Below are positions 26,380-34,886 of a stretch of DNA of 64,000 nt, one piece after another. Source of the DNA: Gammaproteobacteria bacterium. Lineage in GTDB: Bacteria; Pseudomonadota; Gammaproteobacteria; Pseudomonadales; Azotimanducaceae. Location of the stretch: NCBI GenBank assembly GCA_030428905.1, contig JAUIED010000002.1, forward strand, positions 20,046 through 84,045. Direction: 5' to 3'. Position 1 is the stretch's first letter. Each line of letters opens with the position of its first letter. The position numbers and the translations under genes are program-made. Under the pieces are notes generated by a model. The model was given only the letters and a program-made list of their open reading frames with translations, was not told the origin of the DNA and ran no database searches.

Positions 26380-27177
26380 TTACGCGGCGCGACGGCCCGG
26401 CGGATTGTCTTTGAATATTCCAGCGCGCAGGTTGTGCGGGTCCAGGCGGCCTGCCAGCAGCGCAAGCTGCGCGTCCGTTGGTGCGGGTGTATCGCCGAGA
26501 TCTTCTGCCTTTTGCAGCGCAAAGCCCGTATTGTCCTGCACCTCGTCGAAGGTCACACCAGGATGCAGACTGACCACGCGAATGGCATTGTCGGCACCGC
26601 CGAAATCCATCACCGCCAGATTGGTGACAATCAGGCGCAGATCCAGGTGTTTCGGCCGCTCACCATTCGGCCAGCGTGCCGGGTTGTAGCCGATGCCGCC
26701 GACCATATCCACCTCACCCTCCACGAACGTACGCTTGTCGTGACTCGGCAGAAACATGGAGTTGGCGTTGGATATCGTGTTACCGGGGTAGCCGCGCACG
26801 CCGAGCAGCGCGGTCTTGGGTTGCTCGTAGGTGCCGCCCAGCGCGGAGATGTTCATCTGTCCGTAGCGGTCGACCTGCACCGGCGTGACCATGGCCTGAC
26901 GCTTGCCCTTATAGATGATGTCGAACACCCGTTCGTAGGTCATCAACCCTTCGATCTTCGGCTGGTAGTCGCCCCGCGGGCCGACGGGCACCGGTTCAGA
27001 TACCAGGTAGGCTTCACCATCGGTCATCATCAGACCCGGCTCGAAGGTGAGCTTGGCAAGCCCCGCCGCCAGCCGCGGCACCAGGCCAATGCTGGTAGCC
27101 AGCCGCTCGCCTTCACCGCGAAATGCTTCGGCTGAGGCGCAAATGCACAGTTCCGCCAGGGAGTAGTCGTTGCTCAT
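26380..27177 (-). CDS. ipdB: IpdB, beta subunit of the ring C hydrolase
   Basis: A 265-residue class I CoA-transferase-like beta subunit with a MSNDYSLAELCICASAEAFRG start, GPRGDYQPKIEG near 87-98 and FVEGEVDMVGGIGYNP. With IpdA it forms a hydrolase that opens ring C of COCHEA-CoA by a retro-Claisen type reaction, a known departure from CoA transfer. ATG 27177 has AGGAGG upstream; the longer frame lies inside ipdA. It is followed 13 bp later by the enoyl-CoA hydratase gene. Confidence 0.9.
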   Translation of the reverse strand: MSNDYSLAELCICASAEAFRGEGERLATSIGLVPRLAAGLAKLTFEPGLMMTDGEAYLVSEPVPVGPRGDYQPKIEGLMTYERVFDIIYKGKRQAMVTPVQVDRYGQMNISALGGTYEQPKTALLGVRGYPGNTISNANSMFLPSHDKRTFVEGEVDMVGGIGYNPARWPNGERPKHLDLRLIVTNLAVMDFGGADNAIRVVSLHPGVTFDEVQDNTGFALQKAEDLGDTPAPTDAQLALLAGRLDPHNLRAGIFKDNPPGRRAA

Positions 27178-27185
27178 CGTGCCTC

Positions 27186-28070
27186 CTAAAAAACCGGCAG
27201 CGGCAGTTGTGCGATCGCCGCTTCGCCGCCGACCTTGCCGATGTAATCTGCATGACCCACACCCGCTATGTAGTCGGCGACGTAGGCGTCCCAGCCATCT
27301 TTGGCGGCGGCGTTGTATGCCTGCATGTGGGCGATGTCCATGCCGTAGTCCGGGCCGCAGGAGGTCGGGTGCGCTCCGCACCGCGCCTCGGCCACACCCT
27401 GCACCAGCGAGCGCTCGATGGGCATCTGCAGGGCGATCATCGGGTCGTTGAATGCCGCGGTGTCAACCACGCGCTCCGCGGTGAGATACGCCACATCAGC
27501 AGCACGGCAGATCCACTCGTCGAAGAACGGGTCCGGGCCGCTGATGCGCGAGTTGCCAAGCACATCCGCTTCGTTGACGTGGCACACCGCGAGGTCCAGC
27601 GGCAGCGCCGGCATGGCGACGAATTCTTCGCCGTCTGCATAAGGGGAGCGAACGGTTTTGATCTCCGGGTTGGTCGTGAGCACGTCAGACGCAAACCCGA
27701 CCCGTGTGGGCAGGAACGGCAGCCGCGCAGCGGCTGCTTTCAGACCAAGCTGCAGCATACCCTCATCCACCTCCATCACGTCGATGGCGCCGCTCTGCCG
27801 CGCCTTGCGAAAGTGCGCTTCAAGCGGGATGGTGTCCATGGAAACAAAACCGAACACGAGCTTTTTCAGCTTGCCTGCAGAGGCCAGCATGCCCACGTCC
27901 GGGCCGCCGTAGGCAACCACGGTGAGGTCTCGCACATCGGTGTTCAACAGTGCGCGAATAAACGCCATTGGCTTGCGCCGCCCGCCCCAGCCGCCAATGC
28001 CGATGGTCATGCCACTTTGCACCTGGGCTGCGATGGCTTCCACGGTGATGGTCTTGTCGATACCGCTCAT
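27186..28070 (-). CDS. ipdA: IpdA, alpha subunit of the ring C hydrolase
   Basis: A 294-residue class I CoA-transferase-like alpha subunit. GMTIGIGGWGGRRKPMAFIR (20-39) contains the Gly-rich loop characteristic of IpdA. A Glu at 103 in MEVDEG may be the conserved catalytic Glu that I recall in IpdA; the beta subunit of this enzyme lacks the transferase Glu. It is 3 bp after hsaC and 8 bp before ipdB, so subunits are made together. ATG 28070 has GGAG upstream. Role: ring C cleavage. Confidence 0.9.
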   Translation of the reverse strand: MSGIDKTITVEAIAAQVQSGMTIGIGGWGGRRKPMAFIRALLNTDVRDLTVVAYGGPDVGMLASAGKLKKLVFGFVSMDTIPLEAHFRKARQSGAIDVMEVDEGMLQLGLKAAAARLPFLPTRVGFASDVLTTNPEIKTVRSPYADGEEFVAMPALPLDLAVCHVNEADVLGNSRISGPDPFFDEWICRAADVAYLTAERVVDTAAFNDPMIALQMPIERSLVQGVAEARCGAHPTSCGPDYGMDIAHMQAYNAAAKDGWDAYVADYIAGVGHADYIGKVGGEAAIAQLPLPVF

Positions 28071-28073
28071 CGT

Positions 28074-28958
28074 TTACTCCGGAAAGTTGTACTCATGGCC
28101 CCAGACATCACCCACCGTGCTCTTCGTTGGCTGGAAAGTAGACCAGTCCAGCTGCAAACCGTCGTATCCGACCTCCATGGGGATACCCGCCGGGCAGAGG
28201 AAGTAGAAGGACACCATGCGGTCGTTCTCGTGCCGGCCAATGCTGGCGGTGATGGGCAGACCCGCAGCAGTGACGCGGTCGAGGCAGGCGCCCACCTGAT
28301 CGAGCGTGCGCATTTCCGTCATCAGATGTACGACCCCTGAAGGCGCCGGCCCGTTGAACAGCGCAAGGCTGTGATGGCGCGGATTGCCAGCATGATAGAA
28401 ATGGATGCACATCTCGGGCACCCCTTCCGCCGGTGACGGTAACGTCAGCTCGTCGCTGATACCAAACCCGAGCACGTCCCGGTAGAACGCCGACGTCTCC
28501 GCGTGCGCAAGCGCCGGCAGCACCGCGTGGCCGAGGCCGAGCTCATCCGCGACGAAGGCGAGGCCGTCGATGCCGGAGCAGAAATCTCCTTCGGTATGGG
28601 TACGTCCGTGGAAGAGCTCAAAGTGATTACCCGATGGATCCTGCCCAGCGACGTAGGCCGTCACGGCACGCGCCGCACAACCCGCCGCGTCGCCCTGTTC
28701 CAGCGCAACGCCCGCCTCAACAAGCGCGCCGCACAACGGTTCGAACGCCGCCGCGTCGCATTCCCAACCGGCCGCCACGAAGCGGTCATCGCTACCGCGT
28801 TCGATGAGATAGCGAAATGGCGCGCTGTCCATTCGCAGGCGCACGCTGCCGTCTTCTGCCGTTGCGCCCGAGAACCCCAGGATATCCTCGCCAACCTGCC
28901 GCCAGGCTTGCGGATCACGCATCTCGATGCGCACGTAGCCGAGGGCCTTTACCGTCAC
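28074..28958 (-). CDS. hsaC: HsaC-like extradiol ring-cleavage dioxygenase
   Basis: A 294-residue type I extradiol dioxygenase with two vicinal-oxygen-chelate domains. The C-terminal domain carries the iron ligands: H144 (GLGHAVL), the HH pair at 195-196 (NPRHHSLAL) and E262 (GIPMEVGYDG), plus H243 that assists proton transfer in BphC-like enzymes. HsaC performs meta-cleavage of the catecholic ring A of 3,4-DHSA. The start is GTG 28958 with GGAG upstream. Neighbours hsaE, hsaD and hsaA supply the adjoining steps. Confidence 0.9.
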   Translation of the reverse strand: MTVKALGYVRIEMRDPQAWRQVGEDILGFSGATAEDGSVRLRMDSAPFRYLIERGSDDRFVAAGWECDAAAFEPLCGALVEAGVALEQGDAAGCAARAVTAYVAGQDPSGNHFELFHGRTHTEGDFCSGIDGLAFVADELGLGHAVLPALAHAETSAFYRDVLGFGISDELTLPSPAEGVPEMCIHFYHAGNPRHHSLALFNGPAPSGVVHLMTEMRTLDQVGACLDRVTAAGLPITASIGRHENDRMVSFYFLCPAGIPMEVGYDGLQLDWSTFQPTKSTVGDVWGHEYNFPE

Positions 28959-28967
28959 TGCTCGCTC

Positions 28968-29744
28968 CTATTCGAAGCGGACCTCGGCGCTGCCGAGCCC
29001 CGCGATCTGCATGTGAAATACATCGCCCTTTACCGCGGGCGCCAGCGGCACCAGCGAACCGGACAGCACAATCTCGCCAGCCTCGAAAGGGATGCCGAAC
29101 TCGCCGAGCGTGTTGACAAGCCAGGCAACGGCATTCTGCGGTGCGCCCTGCACGCTGGCGCCCAGACCCCGGGACAGCGGCTCGCCGTTCTTGGTGACTA
29201 CCGCTTCCAACGCAGCCAGGTCCAGACCCGCCGGGGAGCGCTCGTCGCCGAGTACGAACACGCCACAGGAAGCGTTGTCTGCCACCGTATCCTGAATCTT
29301 GATGCGCCAGTCCTGAATACGGGAGTCGACGATTTCGAAGCAGGCCATCACCGACTCGGTAGCGGCCAGCACGTCCTGCGGCGTGACGCCAGGTCCGCGA
29401 AGGGGTTTCGCCATGCGAAAGGCGATCTCCGCTTCAGCTCGCGGCGCGATGAGGCTGTCTGTGGCGACCGAGCCGTCGCAGAGCATGGCGTCTGTGAGAA
29501 AACCAAAGTCCGGCTGGAACACGCCGAGCATCTCCTGAACCGCCGGGCTCGTGACACCGATCTTCTTGCCGATCAGCCGCTCGCCGTCGATGCTGCAACG
29601 CGCATCGAGAAAGGCTCGGGAGATGTGGTAAGCATCGTCCACAGTGATGTGCGGATACTGTTCGGTGAGCGGCGCCATGGTGCTGCGCGCGCGCAGATGC
29701 GCGTGCAGTGTCCGGCCGATGGATGTGATTTCGTCCGGTGTCAT
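28968..29744 (-). CDS. hsaE: HsaE-like 2-hydroxypenta/hexa-2,4-dienoate hydratase
   Basis: A 258-residue hydratase of the MhpD/HsaE family. Metal ligands appear as E104 and E106 (PRAEAEIAF) and E137 (CFEIVDSRI), and IGKKIGVTSPAVQ is the conserved N-terminal substrate loop. It hydrates the dienoate released by HsaD; the later aldolase and dehydrogenase (HsaF, HsaG) are not in the window. It lies between hsaD and hsaC with 1-bp and 9-bp gaps. Confidence 0.9.
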   Translation of the reverse strand: MTPDEITSIGRTLHAHLRARSTMAPLTEQYPHITVDDAYHISRAFLDARCSIDGERLIGKKIGVTSPAVQEMLGVFQPDFGFLTDAMLCDGSVATDSLIAPRAEAEIAFRMAKPLRGPGVTPQDVLAATESVMACFEIVDSRIQDWRIKIQDTVADNASCGVFVLGDERSPAGLDLAALEAVVTKNGEPLSRGLGASVQGAPQNAVAWLVNTLGEFGIPFEAGEIVLSGSLVPLAPAVKGDVFHMQIAGLGSAEVRFE

Positions 29745-29745
29745 G

Positions 29746-30585
29746 TCAGTCGTGGCGCAGGAAGTCGAGACAGGCTGCGTTGAACATGCGGGTATGCTCC
29801 ACCATCACCCAATGTCCGCAGTTCGCCACTTCGATGTTGCGGCTCGGCCGGCAGGCACGGGTGATCTTCGCACCACCCGACGCCGGCAGCAGCTCGTCGT
29901 CCACGCCCCAGAAAGAGAGCACCGGACAGGCGATCTGCGCAAGCTCGGCTTCCATGTTGGGAATGATCATGCGCCCGAGCACCTCCGGCGGCTGGTTTTG
30001 CAGAATCGCCCACCGCTCGTCCACCAGCGCATCGGTAACATGCACGTCGTCATACACCAGGGTCTTCAGAACGTTGCGCAAGCCCTCGCGATCCAGAGCG
30101 CCGCCTACGAAATTGTCGATCATGCGCTTCATGGCCGGCATCGCCATGTAGGTAGCAAGCTCTTCGATGCCACCCGGCGCCATGAGGATGAGTTTGTCCA
30201 GCCGTTCCGGGTGGTCCAGCGTCAGGCGGATGCTCACCGCGCCGCCCAGGCTGTTGCCGATGAGGGTGAAGCGGTCGACACCGATACCGTCGAGCAGGCC
30301 CAGCAGGTGCTCGGAGAAGAAGGTAGTTGTGTAGTCCAGGTCTGTCGGCTTGTCGGAGTACCCGAAGCCCGGCAGGTCAGGCACGACGACCCGGTAGCCG
30401 GCGTCAACAAATGCGCCAACGTTCTTCTTGAAGTTGCTGTAGCCGCTCGCGCCCGGACCACTGCCGTGCACGAACACCACCGTGCCTGAGGCATCACCCT
30501 GCGGGCGGTGGTCGTTGTAGTGCAGCGACAGATTCTGCACCTGTTGAATAGCACCGCGCGGTGGTGCGCCGTTCTCCGTGGTCAT
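29746..30585 (-). CDS. hsaD: HsaD-like meta-cleavage product hydrolase
   Basis: A 279-residue alpha/beta hydrolase. The catalytic triad is S112 in GNSLGG, D230 in GVDDELLP and H258 in NCGHWV, and VHGSGPGASGYSNFKKN (39-55) contains the oxyanion region typical of C-C bond hydrolases. HsaD splits 4,9-DSHA into a dienoate and HIP, joining ring A/B chemistry to the ring C/D genes downstream. ATG 30585 has a GGGGGAAGG site; a longer frame upstream lies inside hsaA. Confidence 0.92.
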   Translation of the reverse strand: MTTENGAPPRGAIQQVQNLSLHYNDHRPQGDASGTVVFVHGSGPGASGYSNFKKNVGAFVDAGYRVVVPDLPGFGYSDKPTDLDYTTTFFSEHLLGLLDGIGVDRFTLIGNSLGGAVSIRLTLDHPERLDKLILMAPGGIEELATYMAMPAMKRMIDNFVGGALDREGLRNVLKTLVYDDVHVTDALVDERWAILQNQPPEVLGRMIIPNMEAELAQIACPVLSFWGVDDELLPASGGAKITRACRPSRNIEVANCGHWVMVEHTRMFNAACLDFLRHD

Positions 30586-30604
30586 GCCTTCCCCCTCGGT
30601 GCCG

Positions 30605-31810
30605 TCACACGAACTCGTCGGTATTTTCTGCGCCCAGCACCATGCCGCCCCAGTTGCGGCCGAACGGTACCGGGTTGTTGGCCACATGCGCCCTGGCGAT
30701 ATGGATGTCGTGCCAGATGTTCTGCAGCGCCGCACCCTCGAACACCGTACGGCCGCCACCTACATGAAACAATCGATCCACGGCAGTAATCATGCGATCG
30801 ATCACGGCGCCCGCCTGATAGCGGTAGCGCACGCGGTCGGCCATGGGAATCTCTTCGCCGGCACGCACCGCCGCCACCAGGCGGTCGAAGTTACGGTAAA
30901 GAATAGCCTCTACCTCATCCGCATCGTTGAGCGATTGCGCCACACGCTGAGTAATGTCCGGATCGCCCTGCAGCTTGGTCGGGTCGGTGCTGCTGGTGGC
31001 AGCATTTTCAGCAAACACATTCACGGCGGCTCGCACCGCGCCAATGGCCGGAGTGGAGACGATGCGCGCAAAGATCTGCGCCCAGGGAATCCCGTAAACA
31101 GGGTTTTTCTGCCCATGCACGCAGTTGAAGCCGTCGAGCCGCTTGTGCGTGCGGTAGTCCGGCACGAATACCGGCTCGTCGATGACGATGTCGTTGGAGC
31201 CAGTGCCCTGCAGGCCCATGACGAACCAGGTGTCTTCAATACGGTAGTCGCTGCGCGGCACGAGAAAGGTGCGATAGCCCTCGCCCGGCACGATGCCGCC
31301 GAGCAGCGCCCAGGTGCAGTGGTGCGAGCCGGAACTCCAGCCCCACCGGCCGCTGAGCATCAGTCCGCCATTGGCCAGTGCGACTTTGCCGCCCACCGGA
31401 TTGTAGGAGCTGGATACGCAGGTGTCGGGATCGTCCTGGTAGACATCGCGGAGCGCGTCTTCGTTCATGATGGCGAGCTGGTATGCGTGCACGGCGATGA
31501 TGCCCGTGATCCAGGCAGTGCTCATATCGCGCTCGGCAATGGCGATGGCCGCCTCAAAAAACTCCTGCGGCGTGGCTTCCAGGCCACCCCACTGCGCCGG
31601 CAGAAAGGCCCGCATCATGCCGGTGGACTTGATGGCAGCAACCACTTCGTCCGTCACCTGCCGATTGGCGCGGCCTTCACCGGCCTTTTCGGCAATCAGG
31701 CCCAGCACGGGTTGCACGGACTGCAGCAGGCTCGGCCTACCCAGGCTACCGTGATCCACGCTCTGGGCCACGCCTTCTTGCGCACGCTGCGTGCTCAACG
31801 CTTCACTCAT
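30605..31810 (-). CDS. hsaA: HsaA-like flavin-dependent monooxygenase oxygenase subunit
   Basis: A 401-residue acyl-CoA dehydrogenase-fold monooxygenase of the HsaA/HpaH group, which hydroxylates 3-HSA to a catechol using reduced flavin. Visible are FLPAQWGGLEATPQEFFEA, WSSGSHHCTWALLG, FVMGLQGTGSNDIVI and the C-terminal DIHIARAHVANN. ATG 31810 is preceded by GGGAGG. It is the first gene of the 17-gene operon, 63 bp from operator site B. The flavin reductase HsaB is not adjacent and was not found in the window. Confidence 0.9.
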   Translation of the reverse strand: MSEALSTQRAQEGVAQSVDHGSLGRPSLLQSVQPVLGLIAEKAGEGRANRQVTDEVVAAIKSTGMMRAFLPAQWGGLEATPQEFFEAAIAIAERDMSTAWITGIIAVHAYQLAIMNEDALRDVYQDDPDTCVSSSYNPVGGKVALANGGLMLSGRWGWSSGSHHCTWALLGGIVPGEGYRTFLVPRSDYRIEDTWFVMGLQGTGSNDIVIDEPVFVPDYRTHKRLDGFNCVHGQKNPVYGIPWAQIFARIVSTPAIGAVRAAVNVFAENAATSSTDPTKLQGDPDITQRVAQSLNDADEVEAILYRNFDRLVAAVRAGEEIPMADRVRYRYQAGAVIDRMITAVDRLFHVGGGRTVFEGAALQNIWHDIHIARAHVANNPVPFGRNWGGMVLGAENTDEFV

Positions 31811-31873
31811 GCTGTTGCCTCCCGAATGACACTGCCGGGAAGTTTCCCACCGCGGCGGGGCAAAGTAAACCAT

Positions 31874-31908
31874 TTGCGTAATTTCAAGGGGTGTTTTTTG
31901 CGCATATG
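31874..31908. promoter_or_regulatory. Shared 35-bp two-box operator, site B
   Basis: TTGCGTAATTT and TTGCGCATATG lie with cores 24 bp apart, matching sites A, C, D and E. The element is 63 bp upstream of hsaA (minus) and 86 bp upstream of the SDR at 31995 (plus). The spacer is T-rich on its right side (GTGTTTTTT). A further TTGCGCA at 31948 has no partner at 24 bp. Confidence 0.6.
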
Positions 31909-31994
31909 GATAAACGCAGGGCGCCCAAGTTGCTCTATCGGTAGTTTTTGCGCACAATCCCCAGACGATTCGCAGAGACGGGGAGGCGCGTTCA

Positions 31995-32750
31995 ATGGGC
32001 GCATTCGACGGCCTGGTAGCGCTCGTGACAGGCGGCAGCCGCGGTATCGGGCGGGGTATCGCCAGCGCGTTCCTCGACGCCGGCGCCAAAGTCTACACCT
32101 GCGGCCGCCGCCCGCCAGAAGAGGACGCACCCGGCACCTTTATTACCGCCGACGTGCGCGATGCAGATCAGGCGGGCGCTTTGATCGACGAGATCCTGCG
32201 CCGCGAAGGACGCCTGGACACGCTGGTGAACAACGCAGGCGGTGGTCCGCCCGCAGATGCCGCCACCGCTTCGCCCCGATTCACCGAGTCCATCATCCGT
32301 CTCAACCTGCTGGCGCCGCTCATCGTCAGCCAGCAGGCCTACGCCGCCCTGAAAGCCAGCCACGGCTCCATCGTCAACATCTCCAGCGTTTCCGCCATCC
32401 GTTCGTCGCCCGGCACCATGGCCTATGGTGCGGCCAAGGCCGGCCTTGTGTCGGCTACCCTGTCGCTGGCGCAGGAGTGGGGGCCGGAGGTACGCGTGAA
32501 CGCCATCATCGCCGGGCTGATCAAAACCGAAGCGGCTGATGCCCACTACGGCGGGCCGGAAGGCATCGAGCGATTGGAAGCACGGCTGCCGGCAAAACGC
32601 ATGGGCACACCCGAGGACATCGCCAAGGCCTGCCTGTTTCTCGCCTCGCCAGACTCAGACTACGTCTCCGGTGCATCGCTCGAGGTGTACGGCGGCGGCG
32701 AACCGCCAAGCTTTCTAAGCTTCATCGAGGAAGCCACGCGGCGGGATTGA
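31995..32750 (+). CDS. Short-chain dehydrogenase/reductase
   Basis: A 251-residue SDR with TGGSRGIG near 13-20, NNAGGG near 79-84 and the catalytic AYGAAK motif. The ATG follows GGGGAGG. It is alone on the plus strand, divergent from hsaA and sharing its operator, and ends 14 bp before the convergent SDR gene. The C-terminal YGGGEPPSFL replaces the common DGG-type end. A hydroxysteroid or hydroxyacyl-CoA is the likely substrate, by context only. Confidence 0.84.
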   Translation: MGAFDGLVALVTGGSRGIGRGIASAFLDAGAKVYTCGRRPPEEDAPGTFITADVRDADQAGALIDEILRREGRLDTLVNNAGGGPPADAATASPRFTESIIRLNLLAPLIVSQQAYAALKASHGSIVNISSVSAIRSSPGTMAYGAAKAGLVSATLSLAQEWGPEVRVNAIIAGLIKTEAADAHYGGPEGIERLEARLPAKRMGTPEDIAKACLFLASPDSDYVSGASLEVYGGGEPPSFLSFIEEATRRD

Positions 32751-32763
32751 GGGTTAGCGAGAC

Positions 32764-33780
32764 TCAGCCGCCGCCCCGCACGGCGTCGATCTGCCGGCAC
32801 ATGTCGGCAAACCGCGGATCAGCGGCAAGTTGCGAGCGCCAGGCATCCACCCAGAATGTCTCATCCTCGTTGGCCGGCCCGCCGCGCTCGAGAATTTCGG
32901 CGATGGATGAACGGACATATCCCCACCAGTCAGGCTTGCGGCCGTCGATGTCGGTGAAGCCATACTCTTTGGCCAGCTCCCAACTTGCATAGACGCCGCC
33001 GGACTTCTCCGCCACCCGCGCATCTGCCGCCAGCGCCGCCACGGCACGCCCCACATAGCACGGCGTTTCCGACTCACTGAAGCCGCGTTCGCCGGATGCC
33101 GCATCCATCCAGTTGCTTTCGGTAACGCCGAAATTCTCCAGCATCGCCTCCGAACGCAGGAAGCCCGGCGTGACAGCAAGCGCCGTAACGCCTTGCGGGC
33201 GAAGATCGTTGGCGAGCGCAAAGGCGAGCCGAATCACCTGATTTTTCGCCAGATCGTAGTAGAAAGCCCCGCGATATCCGGAATGATCACCGTCGGTGAT
33301 CTCAACAATCAGACCTTCTCCCGCCTGCACCATGTGCGGGGCTACAACGCTCGCCGTGATGACATGCGTGCGCACGGCCGTATCCAGCAACGCAAGCCCC
33401 TGATCGAGGCTGGATTCCCAAACGGGTTTCCAGTCGGTCATGCCTTCACCGCCGATGTCGTTCACCAGGATGTCGATGCGGCCGTGCCTGGACATCACCT
33501 GCTCAACCAGGCGCTGCACCGACTGCACGTCGAGGTGGTCGGTCTGCACGGCAATACCCTCGCCGCCCGCAGCATCCACCAGAGCTGCAGTCTCTTCGAT
33601 GGTCTCCGGGCGACCGATGGGCGACGGGTTGCCGTGCGTGCTGCGGCCGCTGCAGTACACCGTGGCACCAGCCTCGCCAAGCATCCGCGCAATACCCCGC
33701 CCGGCGCCTCTAGTGGCACCGGCGACGATGGCGACCTTGCCGGCCAGCGGTTTCAACTCATCCACGTGTCTTTGGCTCAT
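32764..33780 (-). CDS. Short-chain dehydrogenase, DHRS1-like, with C-terminal extension
   Basis: A 338-residue SDR, about 80 residues longer than classical members. The cofactor loop is AGATRGAGRGIA (20-31), VNDIGGEG replaces NNAG, and the catalytic Tyr-Lys pair appears as YYDLAK. The tail contains YGFTDIDGRKPDWWGYVR. It resembles the SDR at 54067, and both look like the DHRS1 group. It is the last gene of the Lrp/AsnC operon, 40 bp downstream. Its substrate is unknown. Confidence 0.82.
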   Translation of the reverse strand: MSQRHVDELKPLAGKVAIVAGATRGAGRGIARMLGEAGATVYCSGRSTHGNPSPIGRPETIEETAALVDAAGGEGIAVQTDHLDVQSVQRLVEQVMSRHGRIDILVNDIGGEGMTDWKPVWESSLDQGLALLDTAVRTHVITASVVAPHMVQAGEGLIVEITDGDHSGYRGAFYYDLAKNQVIRLAFALANDLRPQGVTALAVTPGFLRSEAMLENFGVTESNWMDAASGERGFSESETPCYVGRAVAALAADARVAEKSGGVYASWELAKEYGFTDIDGRKPDWWGYVRSSIAEILERGGPANEDETFWVDAWRSQLAADPRFADMCRQIDAVRGGG

Positions 33781-33820
33781 TGCAGCCCCGCTTCTGTCAC
33801 ACGCACTGATGGGCCTGGCA

Positions 33821-34291
33821 TCAGTCCTCCGCGAGAATTCGACCCCACCGGTAGTCGTACTTCAGGCCTTTAACCGCCAGGGTCGTATCCGCGTGGCGTA
33901 CGCCTGGCAAGGTCATGATCTCCTCGTTCACCAGACGTACCAGTTCGTTGCCGTCCTTGACGATCGTAATAACAAGAATATCGAAACGTCCGAGCATGGT
34001 AGCGGCGAACCGTACGAACGGCAGCTTGGCGATCGTCTGCGCGGTCTCAGCGACATGCGCGAGGTCCGCGCGCACGCCGATGTAGGCCATCATCGGCTGA
34101 TCGGCGCCGGTAAAGCTGGTGAGCGCCATGATCTTGATGATGTTGCTCTCCTGCAGCCGCTTGATGCGCCCACGCACCGTGCCTTCGGCAAGGCCGAGTT
34201 CCTGCGCGATCTCGCGGTTGCTCATGCGCGCATCTACCGACAGATGCTCCAGAATCTGCCGGTCCACATCGTCAATCTTTGCTTTGCTCAC
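33821..34291 (-). CDS. Lrp/AsnC-family transcriptional regulator
   Basis: A 156-residue Lrp/AsnC protein. The N-terminal winged helix includes VDRQILEHLSVDARMSNREI and AEGTVRGRIKRL, and the C-terminal RAM effector domain starts near MMAYIGVRADL. GTG 34291 overlaps the stop of the upstream paralogue (GTGA). Lrp/AsnC proteins act as dimers to octamers, and two genes in tandem suggest a hetero-oligomer. It is one candidate for the protein that binds the shared 35-bp elements; the effector is unknown. Confidence 0.9.
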   Translation of the reverse strand: MSKAKIDDVDRQILEHLSVDARMSNREIAQELGLAEGTVRGRIKRLQESNIIKIMALTSFTGADQPMMAYIGVRADLAHVAETAQTIAKLPFVRFAATMLGRFDILVITIVKDGNELVRLVNEEIMTLPGVRHADTTLAVKGLKYDYRWGRILAED

Positions 34292-34764
34292 AGCTGCGGC
34301 ACCATATCGGACTGGTACTTGTACACCTCCACCGTCAGCCCGGGCACCAGCCGGCCGATGCCGGGAATGCGCGACACTTCCTCGTGCAGAAAGGTGGCGA
34401 GCTGATCAAAGGTTTGCGCCGCCACGAGAATCTCCAGGTCGTGCGGGCCGGTGGTCATGGTCACGGAAAACACCTCTGGCAGCTCAGCAAGCTGGCGCCC
34501 CACCGCTTCAGCGTTGTACTGCTCCACCTCGATGCCGATGGCCAGCAGCAGGTCGTAGCCTGCGGCTGAGAAATCGGTGACTGCAACCACCCGCATGGCT
34601 TTGGCGTCTTCCAGCCGGCGTATGCGCTTGCGGATGGTGGAAGATGTGGAGCCGAGGCGTTTGGCGATGTCCTGCGTGGACATGCGCCCGTCCTCGCGCA
34701 ATAGCCCGATGATCTCCATGTCCAACTCATCGGGTACGAACGCGGTTTCCGCCGCTTCACTCAT
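34288..34764 (-). CDS. Lrp/AsnC-family transcriptional regulator
   Basis: A 158-residue paralogue of the next gene. The helix-turn-helix reads MSTQDIAKRLGSTSSTIRKRI, and the RAM domain starts near YDLLLAIGIEVEQ. It is first in an operon of two regulators and an SDR, starting 60 bp from operator site C, which would allow autoregulation. It faces the NTF2-like/fadD3 operon. Confidence 0.9.
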   Translation of the reverse strand: MSEAAETAFVPDELDMEIIGLLREDGRMSTQDIAKRLGSTSSTIRKRIRRLEDAKAMRVVAVTDFSAAGYDLLLAIGIEVEQYNAEAVGRQLAELPEVFSVTMTTGPHDLEILVAAQTFDQLATFLHEEVSRIPGIGRLVPGLTVEVYKYQSDMVPQL

Positions 34765-34824
34765 AGCTTGGCCAGCACCTGAATTATACGAATTCGGGGA
34801 ATTCTATCACTTAGCTTTGACGTT

Positions 34825-34859
34825 TTGCGCATTTAATGTTGAAATTTATTGCGCATATG
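34825..34859. promoter_or_regulatory. Shared 35-bp two-box operator, site C
   Basis: TTGCGCATTTA and TTGCGCATATG have their cores 24 bp apart, as in the other four sites. This copy is 60 bp from the Lrp/AsnC start and only 27 bp before the GTG of the NTF2-like gene on the plus strand, so a bound protein could cover that promoter. Confidence 0.6.
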
Positions 34860-34886
34860 CACAACGAAGCCTGTTTGGAGAGGCAC

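Noticed and set aside
31948..31954. Additional TTGCGCA box downstream of operator B
   Set aside because: No partner box occurs 24 bp away, so it does not meet the two-box pattern.
31811..31994. KstR or KstR2 type operators in the hsa promoter
   Set aside because: I looked for the AAC-GTT and CAAG-CTTG type palindromes and saw none; the shared two-box element is the only repeated motif.
30578..32539. Plus-strand open frame of about 650 codons opposite hsaA
   Set aside because: It is antisense to hsaA, has low-complexity His/Arg-rich translation with no family features, and reflects GC-rich codon bias.
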